From NCBI GenBank assembly GCA_017165825.1, contig CM029376.1:22716432-22780431 (forward strand): a DNA stretch of 64,000 nucleotides, in the 5' to 3' direction. The notes under the pieces were generated by a model that had not been told where the DNA came from, did no database searches, and saw only the letters and a list, made by a program, of their open reading frames with translations. The translations under genes were made by a program, and so were the position numbers. The stretch comes from Hepsetus odoe. Its lineage: Eukaryota; Chordata; Actinopteri; Characiformes; Hepsetidae. Positions 1 to 12,506 of the stretch are shown piece after piece; position 1 is the first letter of the stretch, and the number at the start of each line of letters is the position of its first letter.

Positions 1-70
1 TAAGCGTTATCGATATCAAAGCCACTTATGAAGCTTAATTAGAGATGTTTGTCCCTTTTCCTGGCCGTAG

Positions 71-2590
71 GTCCCTGCTGCTCAACCACATGGCCAGAGA
101 GCACTCGTTCAGCATCGGCTTGCCGGACAACATCGTCTATTGCGCAGAGTTCCTTGATACACTGGAGAGGAAGCTGGACAAGTAAGCTGAACACACATCT
201 ACAGCTTCAGTGGAAATAGAAGCAAACATTGAGAACAGCACCCTCCCTTGGCAGCTGACTTCTGTCTTGAAAAGCGAGCTTTCAGAGCAGCACAGATTCC
301 AAAAAATGATACTTTTTCTCCCAATCTCTTGGTTTTGACAGCTTGCAGTGCCTCTACTGTGAGAAAGTATTTCGAGACAAAACGACATTAAAAGATCACA
401 TGCGGAAAAAGCAGCACAGACGGATAAATGGCAACAATCATGACTACGACCGCTTCTATGTCATCAATTACTTGGTAAAGTTGTGTTTTTTGTTGTCACA
501 GGTCACATTTAAGGGCAAAACATTACACTTATATGAAGTACAGATATAGACCAGAGATTCATTTCTGCAAATGATGATGCTCGGCGACGCAGCAACAGAA
601 AGATCTGGACATTTTACTCACAAGTTGTTGTGGCTTCACATGGGCAAACTTTGTTACCTCTATATGAGTATTCAGAGCTACCTAACGCACAAAGCCACAA
701 AATGACTCACAAATCCTTCTTTTAACCACAATTCACAGCAAAACTGATACAAGCAAGTATTCATTAGGATTCTCAAATCATGTGGGTCTTGGATGTGTTT
801 AACAGCAAACACTTAATTGCAAAAAATTCAAATAACCTTTGCACTAAACATGAACATGTTTTCCTCAAAAACATGCATTCGTGCTTGTTAGGTGTCCACT
901 GGTCTACTGTGTAATCATCCTAATGACCACCATCTAGCATGTAGAGCTGGGCCACCTGGAATGGCTGTCACCAGACACTATGTGGTGGCAGAGCAAAAAA
1001 AAGAAGAAGAAACTTTTTTCGCTCTTATTTAGTCTCTTATTAAAAAACAAGTGTGAAATTTGCAATGGTAATTTTAAAAAGTGCATCCAGGCCACCGGTT
1101 TGATCGAGTGAACAAATGAGTGGAAAGTGAAAGCAGTGAGTGCGGTGTTGCTAATGTGAGCTGTTTGACGCAGGAACTTGGAAAAACCTGGGAGGAGGTT
1201 CTGTCTGAGGATGACCGAGAGCTGCTAGGGGAGGAAGACGAGTAAGGGCATCTGCTACATTTTTTGGGGGTTTTTACTTAATGCTGATGGTTTTATATAC
1301 CAAAACATTTTTCCGACCTCTCTGCATCCAAATAAATACGCCATGTTTGTGACTGGGACTGAAAGACTTTGTAAATGACATCTTTTCCAGTTGGCTGTAG
1401 CGTATTGCCTCTCATTCTAAAAGCAGCCTGGGCTGAGAAATTCATACCTTTATCGTAAGTGGGCGGGGCTGAATCGCTGTGGAAATATGTAAATGCATTA
1501 GGAACATCAAACAAAAATCAGTCAATTGAAACCAGACTGCTTGAACCATTATTTTCATTTCTTACATGGACTGTGTAGACAGGATGGTATATTTAGAAAC
1601 GTTAATAATGTTATTTCACAGCGACTGGTCAGACTGGCAGGCTCACCCACTGTATGCCGTATGTCTGTTCTGTGAGCAGCAGGAGGAAACTATGGAGAAG
1701 ATCTACACTCACATGCAGGTTAGAATCCCATCGTACAGCATTATGGATTAAAATTGTGATTCTGCCTGAGACCGGCACGTTAAAGAGGGAGCAAAGATGA
1801 TGAACAGCTCTATAATTTGATGAAACTGGATTATAACACGTAATACTTACTGTTTTAGGAATTTCTTTCAGTCTGGTTTTGGAATCTGACAATGTTGACT
1901 TTTTTAACCTTTGTTTTTGTTTCAGGAAGTTCATGAATTTGATTTCCACAAACTAAAAACGGATCTCAGTAAGTATGGCCTGACCGTGAAACCATTCAGG
2001 TGAGGATCTATAGAAAATGTAGCTTCTCATTCTCATCACATCATTTTGTCCAGACCTGAAGTTTTACCAGCAAGTCAAACTCGTGAACTACATCCGCCGT
2101 GAGCTGCACCAGTGCCGTTGCTACAGTTGCCAAAAGAAGCTGGGAACCAAAGAAGAAGCGGTGCAGCACATAATGGCGGCAGGTCATGTGATGAAGCTTC
2201 CAGAGGTGTCACGCTGGGACCAACCACAGTGAGTTGGGAGAACTAAATCTTTATTTAAATTGCAGTTTCATTATTAAATCTGTGCTCTGCACTACTGAGG
2301 GCTTTCACACCATAACATCTGCTCCCTGAACTCCGAACACTAACAGATCAGCAGTATCAGATGTTCTCAAATCATCTTTGTTTGTCCCTCTTTCTTTATG
2401 CAGGTACTATTTCCCTACATATGAGAACGATGCCCTCCTGACAGCCCTGTCAGACAGTGAGAGTGAGTCTGAAGGAGCTGACCACAGGCCTGATGTCCCC
2501 GTGTTTCCTGAAGACATCTCTAACCTGAAAGCGCTAAAACAGAACAGCGTGCTGAGCAAAATACTCAAGGACCCAGGCTGCTCCTGCTGA
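71..2590 (+). CDS. znf277: Zinc finger protein 277, C-terminal part (5' exons lie outside the window)
   Basis: Seven spliced exons read in one frame: 71-181, 342-474, 1174-1241, 1622-1718, 1926-1968, 2054-2229 and 2404-2590 (stop TGA 2588-2590), all with AG/GT borders. The second exon encodes a C2H2 finger beginning CLYCEKVF and ending HMRKKQH, followed by YDRFYVINYL. Then come an acidic EEDDDWSDW linker, a CLFC finger-like pair, a segment starting FYQQVKLVNYIRRELHQCRC with a further C2H2-like unit, and the tail YYFPTYEND. This order and wording match vertebrate ZNF277, an atypical C2H2 protein reported to work with Polycomb protein BMI1 and with ribosomal protein uS5. The first visible exon (LLLNHMAREHSFSIGLPDNI) joins in frame. 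Upstream exons, start codon and promoter are outside the window. The function is known from the family, not shown here. Confidence 0.95.
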
Positions 2591-3841
2591 CGCTGTCCAG
2601 CCACATTTACACTTAAACGCAAACATTGTTTTGCAATGGAAAGTGCTCTCCGAAGTTTTTTGCACAACTGTGCCATGGTTCTTTGATACTAAGCAGCCTG
2701 TTTTGATGTTGCTGCAGACGGAAAATGAGGAAGGATTATTTGTGGTGTAATGTTATCTTCTGTCTCTCTTGACAAGTTCCACTTTTAGCTGCATGGACCA
2801 AACATCTGACTTTATTGCAGAGATGTCAAAAACCGGTGCGTGGACTGCGGTGTGTGCCGAGACGTTTTTGTTCATGTGCATGCTGTAAAGCGCCGGTCCC
2901 TTGGAGTCACTGAACATTACGAAGAGTGAAAGTAAAGGCATATTTTCTTCCACCTTAACTGCTTACAGCAGGACTCATTTTTGATCACCTTTTTCGGACC
3001 TGCCGTTGTAATTGATCTACCTGTTCAGTCTGAAAAAGTAAATGCATATTTAAATTCAATGCAGTTCATTACGGAATATATTTAAGCATGTTTCTGTTGC
3101 ACTAGGTTTTTGCTATTTTGGCAGCTTGTGTGAAAAGGGTAACTGACACACAGTCATAAGGAAGCCATGAAAACGAATATCTAATACTAATGTAACTAAC
3201 ATTTTAATCTGACGAGGGTAGGAGACACTCCTACATTTGTTCACTCTGCCATTAAATGACTAATGAAAGATGTGCACCAAGTGCATGGAAGAGTAAGCCG
3301 GAAAGAAGGAGCTCCCACCTCATCTCAGAGGAAAACAAAAAAAGATTTTTTTATATTTCTGCATAATTAAGTCATTAACACGTTCACAGTGTAATTTTCA
3401 CAGTGGTTTGATGTGAAATGCTTGGAAATGAAACACAATGCTGGCGTTGGGAACCAGAAAGCTAAAGCATTTAATGCCTTTGTAAGCTCCCTCTCTGAAT
3501 GTTATTACATTAAATGGTTATGAATACGCTGCCTGGGGCACCGTTTAAAGAATGAAGTTTTGGCTTTTAACGAATATTTCAAAAGTCATTTGTGGCAGAG
3601 GGGTGTGCATAGAAAGGCCAATAAAGAATCCAAGGAAAAGTTATTTTTTCGAGTCCAGGAAAAACTCAGGATTGAAGATAAAGTCAGTAAAATACATATA
3701 TTTGCACTGCAGACATAGTGTGAATGCATTTGCACTGCAGTAGAGTATTTGGAGAAATTTCACATTAAATCATATCTCAGCTGCAGAATCGTGCAGAATG
3801 AACCCTCTTCAGCCACACTCATTCACTGATTCTTCTGCAGT
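2591..3841. other. znf277 3' untranslated region and intergenic spacer
   Basis: No coding exon seen. The first part should be the znf277 3' untranslated region. An AATAAA at about 3620-3625 is a possible but distant polyadenylation signal. The rest is AT-rich and tail-to-tail with the kinesin gene on the other strand. Confidence 0.5.
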
Positions 3842-4031
3842 TCACTTCTCAGTCTTTGTGGTCTTTGCTGGAGTTCTGTTTTGCGGGGCTTTGCCGAGGG
3901 CAATCTGACGAATGGACGATCCAAACGTAAGAGTGTTCAGAGTCTCTGTGGCGTCTTTCATATCAGGGCTGACGTGTACAAACACACAAGCCTGGAAGGA
4001 CAAAATTCCAAGAAACATCGACAATCAGCAA

Positions 4032-4208
4032 ACAGCACTTTTCAAAAGTCTTGAGCCAAACCTCATTTCTTCATATTTTGCTTCCAAAGAGCCAGACTTT
4101 CTTGTATTTTTTAAAGTACTGTTGAGGAACAGTTCACCAGGCTTTCAAAGAACATTTGCTCTCATTTTCAGTGCAGTCCCTGAGCAGTTTCCGAGGACTG
4201 ATTTTTGT
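4032..4208 (+). repeat. Short Tc1-like/MITE fragment, copy 1
   Basis: The stretch from cagcacttttcaaaagtctt onwards matches 13602-13790 closely, including the shared wording tcatttcttcatattttgct. Both lie in kif25 introns. The terminal motif (CAGCAC..TGCAAAAGTCTTGAGCC) resembles termini of fish Tc1/mariner relatives. No transposase is visible. Confidence 0.55.
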
Positions 4209-4218
4209 TGACATACAG

Positions 4219-4480
4219 CGACCTACATATGAATCACTTAACCTGAACAAAGTGTCTAAATTGAGTCATGAAGCAGTGAAGAAACAGGTGCAGATGATCG
4301 GGTGGTTAGTTTACTGCTGATGCTGAACACTGAGTGGTTAGATCTGCTTTATCTAGAACCTTGTATCTTTAGGAACTTGGCAGCCTGTCACAGTAAAACC
4401 TTTGTTTATTCATTTCATCTATTCAATACGCCAAAGAAAAGGCCATTCAACAGCCATACAAACGTATTTTAGCACCAATG
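4219..4480. repeat. Unclassified interspersed repeat, copy 1 (partner 42290-42535)
   Basis: Diverged but clear similarity to 42290-42535: both contain catgaagcagtgaag, then ttagtttactgc, then gaacactgagtg, then cagcctgtcacagtaaaac, then a ttcattca...caata..gccaaaga segment in the same order. I see no terminal repeats or coding potential and cannot name the family. Confidence 0.6.
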
Positions 4481-5686
4481 AGGTGATTCCACAGCAAAAT
4501 ATAAAGAGGGGTTGCTCAAGATGTTTGCTTGTCACCATCCACTACGGAGACAATCATGGGTTAGTGCTCCTTAAAAGTATATTATGACATATTTCAGGAG
4601 AATTTCAGAAGCATGTTGAAAGACCTTGGCATCACCACTGAGACAGGGCTGGAGCAGGTGGGTGAGTTTACTATTCCGGAAAGGCACGTGAAGAGCGTTA
4701 GTCTTCAGAGCACTAAACACCTGCAGGACAAAAAGAAAGAAGATCTTCATCGTAGAGTTTCTGGTAAGGAGAATTGACACACTTTGTCTTCAAGGTCTGT
4801 CAGACACTAGAGGGCACTCGTGAAAGAGTATAAAATGAATGGGTTCATAAAGACTTAAATGCAAAACTGTCCTGATCGCCTAAAACCTGTCTGCTGTAGA
4901 AAAAAAGGAAAACTACTGGAAGGCTTTCATTGATTTTAGTGCAAGACATCCTAAATGAAAGAAGTGGGAAACCTTCCAGCAGTTTAGCTCTGTTAACCCC
5001 CATTCACTGAGCATTCGCTCGCAGGTGCCCTCTGACATTTTGCCATTATATTTGTAGTTTGGAGGAATCCAGGCTACCCATAACCTGGCTGGGGTAATAA
5101 ATCACATTTATAAAAGATGATGTCAATGAATTTCCAATGATTGGTTCCTCCTCACCCCATACCCCGACCCCACCCCACTAAGAAAGTCTTAAAAATGTAC
5201 TTGGAATAAGGCGAAAGATTGCTGGCACTTCTATCCAGTGGAAAATCATAAACCAGTTGGATCCTGCACACCTGTCTCAGAGCCATTAGAGATTTGTTAA
5301 TGGCTGCCGTTTCTGCGAATCGCTGGCCTGTGGCTTGTGTTTTAGAGATGCGCTCAGACCCGGCCAGCTTGCACAGAGTCAGTGTGCCTCGAGTGGTCAC
5401 TCCACACACTTCATCTGTACACTCCACCGTCACGAAGAGGACGAGATGGGAGCTGGTGGAGGGAGAGAGACATGCTGTTGACTTGCTATCTCACTGCTGG
5501 ATGGTTTAATCTACTTTCTTTAAAACAGTGAAGGCAGAAAGGACAAAAAGAAGTGTTACAGAAGAACCTCTTAAGATCCCTGAAGAACCTTTCAGTAGAT
5601 GCTTCTTTAAAGAGAAATGTGTGAATCTTTTGTACTAACACTGGATGTTTCCTAGAACTTCCATTCGAAGAATAATTTAGGTCTTT

Positions 5687-5703
5687 GTTCTAAATCAGAT
5701 CAA
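5687..5703. repeat. Target site duplication, left copy
   Basis: The 17-base sequence gttctaaatcagatcaa is repeated exactly at 8784-8800, bracketing the LINE at 5704-8783. Confidence 0.85.
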
Positions 5704-8700
5704 CCCAGCCACTAGGGATGCACAAGCCAGTGTATTTCTTTGTGCCGGTCCCAAGCCCGGGTAAATGGGGAGGGTTACGTCAGGAAGGGCATCCGGTGTA
5801 AAACTTTGCCAAATCAATATGCGGACAACGATACAGAATTCCATACCGGATCGGTCGAGGCCCGGGTTAACAACGACCGCCATCAGTGCTGTTAGCCTAC
5901 AGGGTGCTGGTGGAAATTGGACTACTGTTGGCCAAAGAAGAAGAAGAAGAAGAAGAGGAGGAAGGCATGTCCAGAGGGAGAAGGAGAGGAGAGTGGAAGT
6001 GAGAGTAGGGACTTTGAATGTTGGCAGCATGACTGGTAAAGGTAGAGAATTAGCTGATATGATGGAGAGAAGGAAGGTTGACATTTTGTGTGTGCAAGAG
6101 ACTATGGAAGAATTAGTAAGGCCAGAGTGTATTGGAGGAGGGGTTTAAACTGTTCTACCATGGTGTGGATAGAAGGAGGAATGGGTAAGGTGTTATCCTG
6201 AAGGAAGAGTATGTGATGTTTTGGAAGTGAAGAGATTGTCAGGGAGATGAGTAGGTTTGAAGCTGAGTTGAAGGAGTGATAATAGAATGTTGTTAGTGTA
6301 TGCTCCACAAGTGGTTGTAAGATGGAAGAGAAGGAAAAATTCTGGAGTGAGTTAGATGAAGTGATAGAGAGTGTACCCAGGGTAGAGAGAGTGGTGATTG
6401 GTGCAGATTTTCATGGTCATGTTGGTGAGAGGGAACAGGGTGATGAGGAGGTGATGGGTAATGGAGTAGGCATGGTGTCAAGGAGAGAGATGCTGAAGGT
6501 CAGATGGTTATTAGATTTTGCAAAAAGGATGGAAATGGCTGTAGTTAATACTTATTTTAAGAGAGGGAGGAGCACAGGGCAGCGTATACAGAGTGGAGAA
6601 GATGCTCACAGGTGGATTATATTCTTTGCAGGAGGGTCAGTTTGAGGATCAGGGAGACTGCCAAGATGGTGACGGGAGTGTATTTAAACAGCCTTAGGAT
6701 GGTGGTCTGTAGGATGACCTTGGAGGTCAGGGGAGGAAAGTGAAGAGGTGAGTCGAGATCAGAGTGGTGGAAGCTGAAGGGAGGAGGACTGCAAAGGTGG
6801 GTTGGGCAGGAGTTAACACCGGGCACTGGGAGTGTTGAAACTGCCAGTTGCTGGGAAAACTACTGCAGAAGTGATAAGGCAGGCATGAAATGTACTTGGT
6901 GTGACATCTGTAGAGAGAAAGGAAAGAAAGGATAAGAGGCCTGGTAGTGGAGACCAAGAAGTCAGGAGTGTATTCAAAAAAGAAGAGAGGCAAAGAAGAC
7001 ATGGGACAGTCAGAGATGAAGAAAGTAGAACAGGTGTACAAGGAGATGAACCTTGGGCGAGAAGAGAAAGCAGTGGTGGTAAAGATAGTGTTTGCTGAAT
7101 TGTATGAGAGGTTTGGACAGTGAGAGGGAGAAAAAGGACAGCTGCGATTGGCTGAACAGAGAACAGATCCTGGGGAAAGATGTGCTGCAGGTCAGAGCGA
7201 TTAAAGATGAAATGATATGCTCACAGGTGAACAGGTGTATTGTTGGCAGGCAGATGGAAGGAATACTTTGAGGAGCTGATGAATGAAGAAAATGAGAGAA
7301 GACTGGATGATGTGAGAAGGTTAACCAGGAAATTGCATGAAATACAAGCAAGATGGAAGTAAAGACGGCGATGAAGGGATGAAAGAATGGAAGGCTGTTG
7401 GACCGGATGACCTGCAGTGGAAGCATGGGTGTTTAGGGGAGATGCTTGAGTTGAGTTTCTGACCAGATTGTTTAACACAATCTTGGCAAGTGAAGAATGC
7501 CTGAAGTGGAGGCAGAAAGTGTGCTAATTGCCGATCTTCAGAATAAGGAGTGATGCACAGAGCTGTGTAACTATAGAGGATAAAGTTGATCAGCCACACC
7601 ATGAAGATTATGGGAAGAGTAGTGGAAGCGCTCAGTTGAAAAAGAGGTGAGGATTAGTGAACAGCAGTATTGTTTCATGTCAAGAAAGAGCACCACAGAC
7701 GCAATGTTTGCTCTGAGGGTGTTGATGGAGAAATACAGAGAAAGTCAGAAAGAGTTGCATTTTGCCTTTGTGGATTGGAGAAAGCATGACAGGTGCCTAG
7801 AGGAGGTTGTGGTTTGTATGGGAAGTCTGGTGTTACAGAAGTATGTGAGGCTATTCAGGGATGTCTTGATGACAGTGTAACCAGTGATGAGATCTGCAGT
7901 GGGAGTGGCGGATGCATTTTAAGGTAGATGTTAGATTACATCAGGATCAGCACTGAGCCCATTCTTGTTGCAATAGTAATGGACAGGTTGTGAGACGAGG
8001 AGTTAGACAGGGAGTCTCAACAGATGATGATGTTGCTGATGATGATATTGATTAGCAGTGAGAGTAGGAGACAGCAGAGAGAACCATGGAGAGAATGGAG
8101 ATATGCTCTTGAGAGGAATGAAAGTGAAGTAGAACAGACAGAATACGGTGTGTGAATGAAGGAAGCATTAGCGTGGTTAGGATGCAGGGAGTGGAGGCTA
8201 ACAAAGGTGGAGGGGAGTTTAAATACTTGGGATCAACAGTTCAGTGCAGTGAGAGTGTGAAGAGAGGTGAAGAAGAGAGTGCAGGCTGGTTGGAATGGGT
8301 GGAGAGAAAGTGGCTGGGTGATTTGTGATGATAGCGTACAACTGATAAAGAAGTTTACAGGACAGTAGTGAGACCAGCTATGTTGTATGGGTTGGAGACG
8401 GTGGCACTGACGAAAAGGCAGGAGGCGGAGCTGGAGGTGTCAGAGTTAAAGATGCTGAGATTTTCGTTGGGTGTGACGAGGATGGACAGGATTAAAATGG
8501 TATATTAGAGGGCAGAAGCTCAGGTTAGGCATCTTGGAGACAAAGTTAGAAAGCAAAGGTTCGTTGGTTTTGGACTGTGCAGAGGAGAGCGAGGATTATA
8601 TTGGAAGAGAGGATGTTGAGATGGGCACCTTGGGAAGGAAGGAAGACCAAGGAGGTTTATGGCTGTGGTGAGAAAGTGTACAGGTGGTCGGTTTGAAGCA

Positions 8701-8783
8701 GGGAAGATGCACAAGGCATACAGGAAGAAATGGAGACAGTTGATCCTGGCGACCCTAAGCGGGAGCAGCCGAAAGAAAAAGAA
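5704..8783 (+). mobile_element. RTE-like non-LTR retrotransposon (LINE), near full length, dead
   Basis: Inserted in a kif25 intron, opposite in strand to the gene, and bracketed by an exact 17-bp duplication. The left end carries the GGGGAGGGTTACGTCAGGAA leader common to a fish RTE-like family. Endonuclease remnants follow: VGTLNVGSMTGKGRELADMM (about 6004-6063), DILCVQET, and VVIGADFHGHVGE (about 6391-6429) in which the catalytic DxN asparagine has become histidine. Reverse transcriptase remnants appear at 7647-7880 (SRKSTTDAMFALRVLMEKYR; FVDWRK). The 3' part carries the usual MLYGLET-like segment near 8378 and ends GCGACCCTAAGCGGGAGCAG then CCGAAAGAAAAAGAA. Many stops and frameshifts make it non-functional. 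The clade assignment rests on recalled wording of fish elements. Confidence 0.85.
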
Positions 8784-8800
8784 GTTCTAAATCAGATCAA
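8784..8800. repeat. Target site duplication, right copy
   Basis: Exact repeat of 5687-5703, marking the 3' boundary of the LINE. Confidence 0.85.
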
Positions 8801-10015
8801 AGAAACTGGGTTATGTGGCATCCAGTGCTGCAGAAAATGTGAGCAGTGAGGACATATGCATGTAATAAAGAACAACAATCAGTAAAGAAACCTCTAAAAA
8901 AATGTAGTTGGATATTATAAGTCAATGACTCAACATATAAAGCAAAGTCAAAAGGATCTTCATGAAATTAAGAAGGTTTTGAAACGGTTTCTTCTATAGA
9001 CTTCTGTACTATATACATTTTGTTTTCTTACACCTTTCTAGGTTTGGTTGTTTTGAACGATGTGTAGGCTTTTTTAGCAATTTCATGGTCTCTAACATCC
9101 TCCTCTGTTCTGACCTCCACTTGAGTCAGGCCGGGTACAGTGATTGACTTGCCCTGAGTGCGGATCTCCACCTCACTGTTCTCAGACAGGAGGATCAGTC
9201 AGACTCTCACATAAATATCCGCTTTGAAATCTGAGGAAGAGAAAGATACACACTTTCAGAGTATCCAGACACCACTTCAAATTAGTGAATGAGGCTGCTT
9301 TAGCTTCAACAATGTAGCTCTCACAACTGTCAATTGCATCTGATTTTCTTATGCGGTCTCAGAGTATAGACCAGACAAACTGAGCGAAGCATATGCTTAT
9401 CTGAATCTGTGTCACCATGTCTCGTCCTAAGTGTCAGCTAGACGGGCAGTGTTCGGCTTTAGGGCAAAGTCTTCTCTGGAGAGATGAAGCTGTGATGAAT
9501 TGAAGCAGTGGTGATTGTGCTTTCAGAGCCAACTTCAATACCTGAATTCACTGACACTCTCCTGGAAATATGTAATCAAATCCTCGCCATAATGTTCTAA
9601 CATCTAGACCCAAAAGTGTAGAGGCTGTTCACTGAAGCAAAAAGGACAAACTCCCTGCAATACTCTAGGTTTCTGAAGAGACATTGGATGAGTCAAGGGT
9701 CTGCTGACTCGATCTCCTTTCTCCCAAACAGAAGACATGTTCCAGACCCACATGCTATGAGCTCAAGCTTAGAGAGCCATATAACAAGTCATTTAAGATC
9801 ATTGAACCTCTCTGGGATTTCAAGATAGACTGTAAACTAAGTGCTACCTGTTAGTGACTACTAGATTATAAAGCTTTTACTACTCTTATGTAAATTAAGT
9901 GCAATCATCCTGGTTGGGAACTAGGGTGGGTTTGTGACTTGCCTAAGTGTAGTTTCTAGTAACAAAACTATAAGTATTCACGCATCAATCTGGATGTAGT
10001 AAATCTAAATAAACA

Positions 10016-10028
10016 CATATATATATAG

Positions 10029-10072
<44 letters not shown>
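10016..10072. repeat. (TA)n microsatellite
   Basis: Almost pure TA dinucleotides in a kif25 intron, about 50 bases from the exon at 10123-10183. Confidence 0.95.
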
Positions 10073-10076
<4 letters not shown>

Positions 10077-11104
10077 GGAACGATCCTGGTGTGTCCTGCA
10101 AATGTTGAACTTTGCACAGTACCTTCAGCGCGTATGTGCAGTTCTCTCTGTCTTTACACAGACGCAGTAACTCCATGACTGACCTGAGGGCAAGAAAAGA
10201 AAGAATGTTTTTCTTTTCAGATGAAAGCAAGCCTTTTTCTCATGCAGTTTGACTGTGTGGGTGATTCCTGAGTGCAGATAGAAGGGGATTAACCCATCAC
10301 ACACATAAACGCACCAACACCCTAGAAAGGTGAAGGTGATGTTGCTGTAATGCAACAAAATGTCAGGAGATTTAAACTCCCTGCAGAAACCTGAGCATGT
10401 TTCTAGACACAATAAAGTCAGCTAAGGCTGTTCACCACTGTCCCGAGCAATGGGGATGAACTAGGCTACTTTACACCTCAACCATGAAACACGAACCCCC
10501 AGTTTGTCTTAAAGTTACACCGTATGACCTCGATTTAGAAAAGTAATTTAATGAACACTTTGTCACTATATATCCATCTATATCACTTTTTAATCCTGTG
10601 GCTTTCTTGTTGCAGTAGCAAGCAAGCAACTGGTTCTGGTTATTTTTTATGCATTTGTCTTCGTTTGTGAAAAATCGCCAAAGTTTCTAACCGGCTGTTG
10701 ATCCCTGGATGTTTCTTCTGGCCCATCATGGTGTAGCTCTTCCCAGAGCCTGACTGACCATATGCCAGGAGACAGACGTTGTATCCATCCAGACAAGACC
10801 TTATAATTGGTAGAGTTGCTTCAAACACCTGCTCCTGTGTTTAGTTTTTTAAAATGAGAATATGTTTAGCAAAGGCTTGTCATGTTGTTTGAGTAATATA
10901 AGGTAATATTAAAGGGGACAAATGTCCCATTTTCCCCTCAATTCCTGGTGTAATATGTGGACCTATATAGGAATCACATGTATTTTTCACTTTTTTTTTA
11001 TTTTTATTTTATATGACTCTTTATCCCTGTGAATTACAGAAGCTGCTTTCATGACTTGTGGGTTTGAATCCCATCCTTGTTGAAAGCTGAACTGTTAATA
11101 TTTT

Positions 11105-11385
11105 GGGGCAGTGGTGGCCTAGTGGTTGAGGACTAGGCCCCATAATTGAAAGGTGGTGGGTTCAAGTCCTGGACCAGTATTTTGCCCTTGAACGAGGTAC
11201 CATGCCAATCACTGCTCCCTGGGCACCAGATATATTTCTATGCTGTCTTCACAATGACAAATAGTCATTTGCACCGGGGAGCAGTTGGGGAATGTACCTT
11301 GATCAAGGGTACCTCAGGGGAACCTACTGGTAAGGGACACGAACCCACAACGCTTTGATCATTGGGATGAAACCACTGAATTTTA
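11105..11385. repeat. Two tRNA-derived SINE fragments, head to head on opposite strands
   Basis: A plus-strand SINE head starts ggggcagtggtggcctagtg at 11105, with an A box and the B-box-like GGTTCAAGTCC, and runs to about 11266. From about 11270 a minus-strand copy follows (accggggagcag, then accttgatcaagggtacctc, ending acgaaccc). Together they form an imperfect inverted repeat inside a kif25 intron. Confidence 0.75.
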
Positions 11386-12261
11386 GCTGTTAAAACTAGA
11401 AGCAAATGTGTTTTTCTTGCCTGAGACGCAGTTGACGAAAAGACGTTGTCAAAGATGAACTTCTTTTTGCCTCCTTTCTGGACCAGCTCTACCTCCTGCT
11501 CAGAAAGCACATCCAGACACCCTGTAGAGCCTGACTGGCGTCTGCAGCGGCAGAAAACACGGATGGTCCCCTGCAGCTCCAGAAACTTGTTGTATAGCGT
11601 TCTCCGCTCTGACACTTCCTAAGGATAGGTGACTGTCAGTAACATATTCTGACACTTTTGAACCGAAGCCTCTGGGTGTATCTAATGCTTTTTGAGAATA
11701 GGCAGCGAGAACAACAAGGGAAATGTGATTTCACTACTTCAGCAGCATGAGGTCTTAAACAGTACACAGTGGTTGTTCTTCAGTAAAAACGCTTTAACTC
11801 CTGATGCCTGCCTTTTGGTAGAGGGAACGGAACTCCTCCACTGCCCCATGGGTTTGTTGCTGTTTGTCAATCATCTGCTCTGCCTCTCCTCTGAGCTGGT
11901 GTAGCTGCTCCTGCACGTCAGCGAGAGCATCAAACACTGTGGAGCGCAGCTGCTTGCTGAGGATGCTCAGGTCCCGGGTTAAACAGCTGACCTGCACGGA
12001 CACAACAGGTCAGCCTTCCTCAGTACAAAAATAATTTCTGTTAAATGTTCTTCCCTCAGGTACTAAATTAGAAAAATACTCCTGTGTTTTTTTTTTTTCT
12101 GATTTCAGTCTGTAAGATCTGAAGGATATAGCTGATTACAATTGATTAAAAGCATTGTTAGGTTGTCAGGGTGTTTTTTTGTTTGTTTTGCTTTTTATTG
12201 AATTTTCTTACAAAGAAAGACACAATGAACCAAACCCACAAACAAAAGAAATGGAACACAA

Positions 12262-12360
12262 AGTGAAAGTGACTATTTTTTGTCATTGTGAAACATCACA
12301 CAGCACACAGCGAGCAACTGGATTCAACCTACTGGTCTGGGAAAACGTTTCAGGGCTGTA
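12262..12360 (-). repeat. SINE tail fragment
   Basis: The wording gtgaaagtgactatttt..gtcattgtgaaacatcacac is the minus-strand form of the 3' tail of the window's main SINE family (compare 58081-58140). Confidence 0.6.
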
Positions 12361-12506
12361 AATATTTGTTAATCCAGTATGAATGAAATAAATGGTCAGT
12401 AGGTTGTGAGTTTGATTCCTGCTGCAGGTCACTGTAAGACGTGAGAACTGAAAGTAACTGTTCTGCAGTGATGGCGCAAAAAACAAACAAAACCAAACAA
12501 GAAGTG

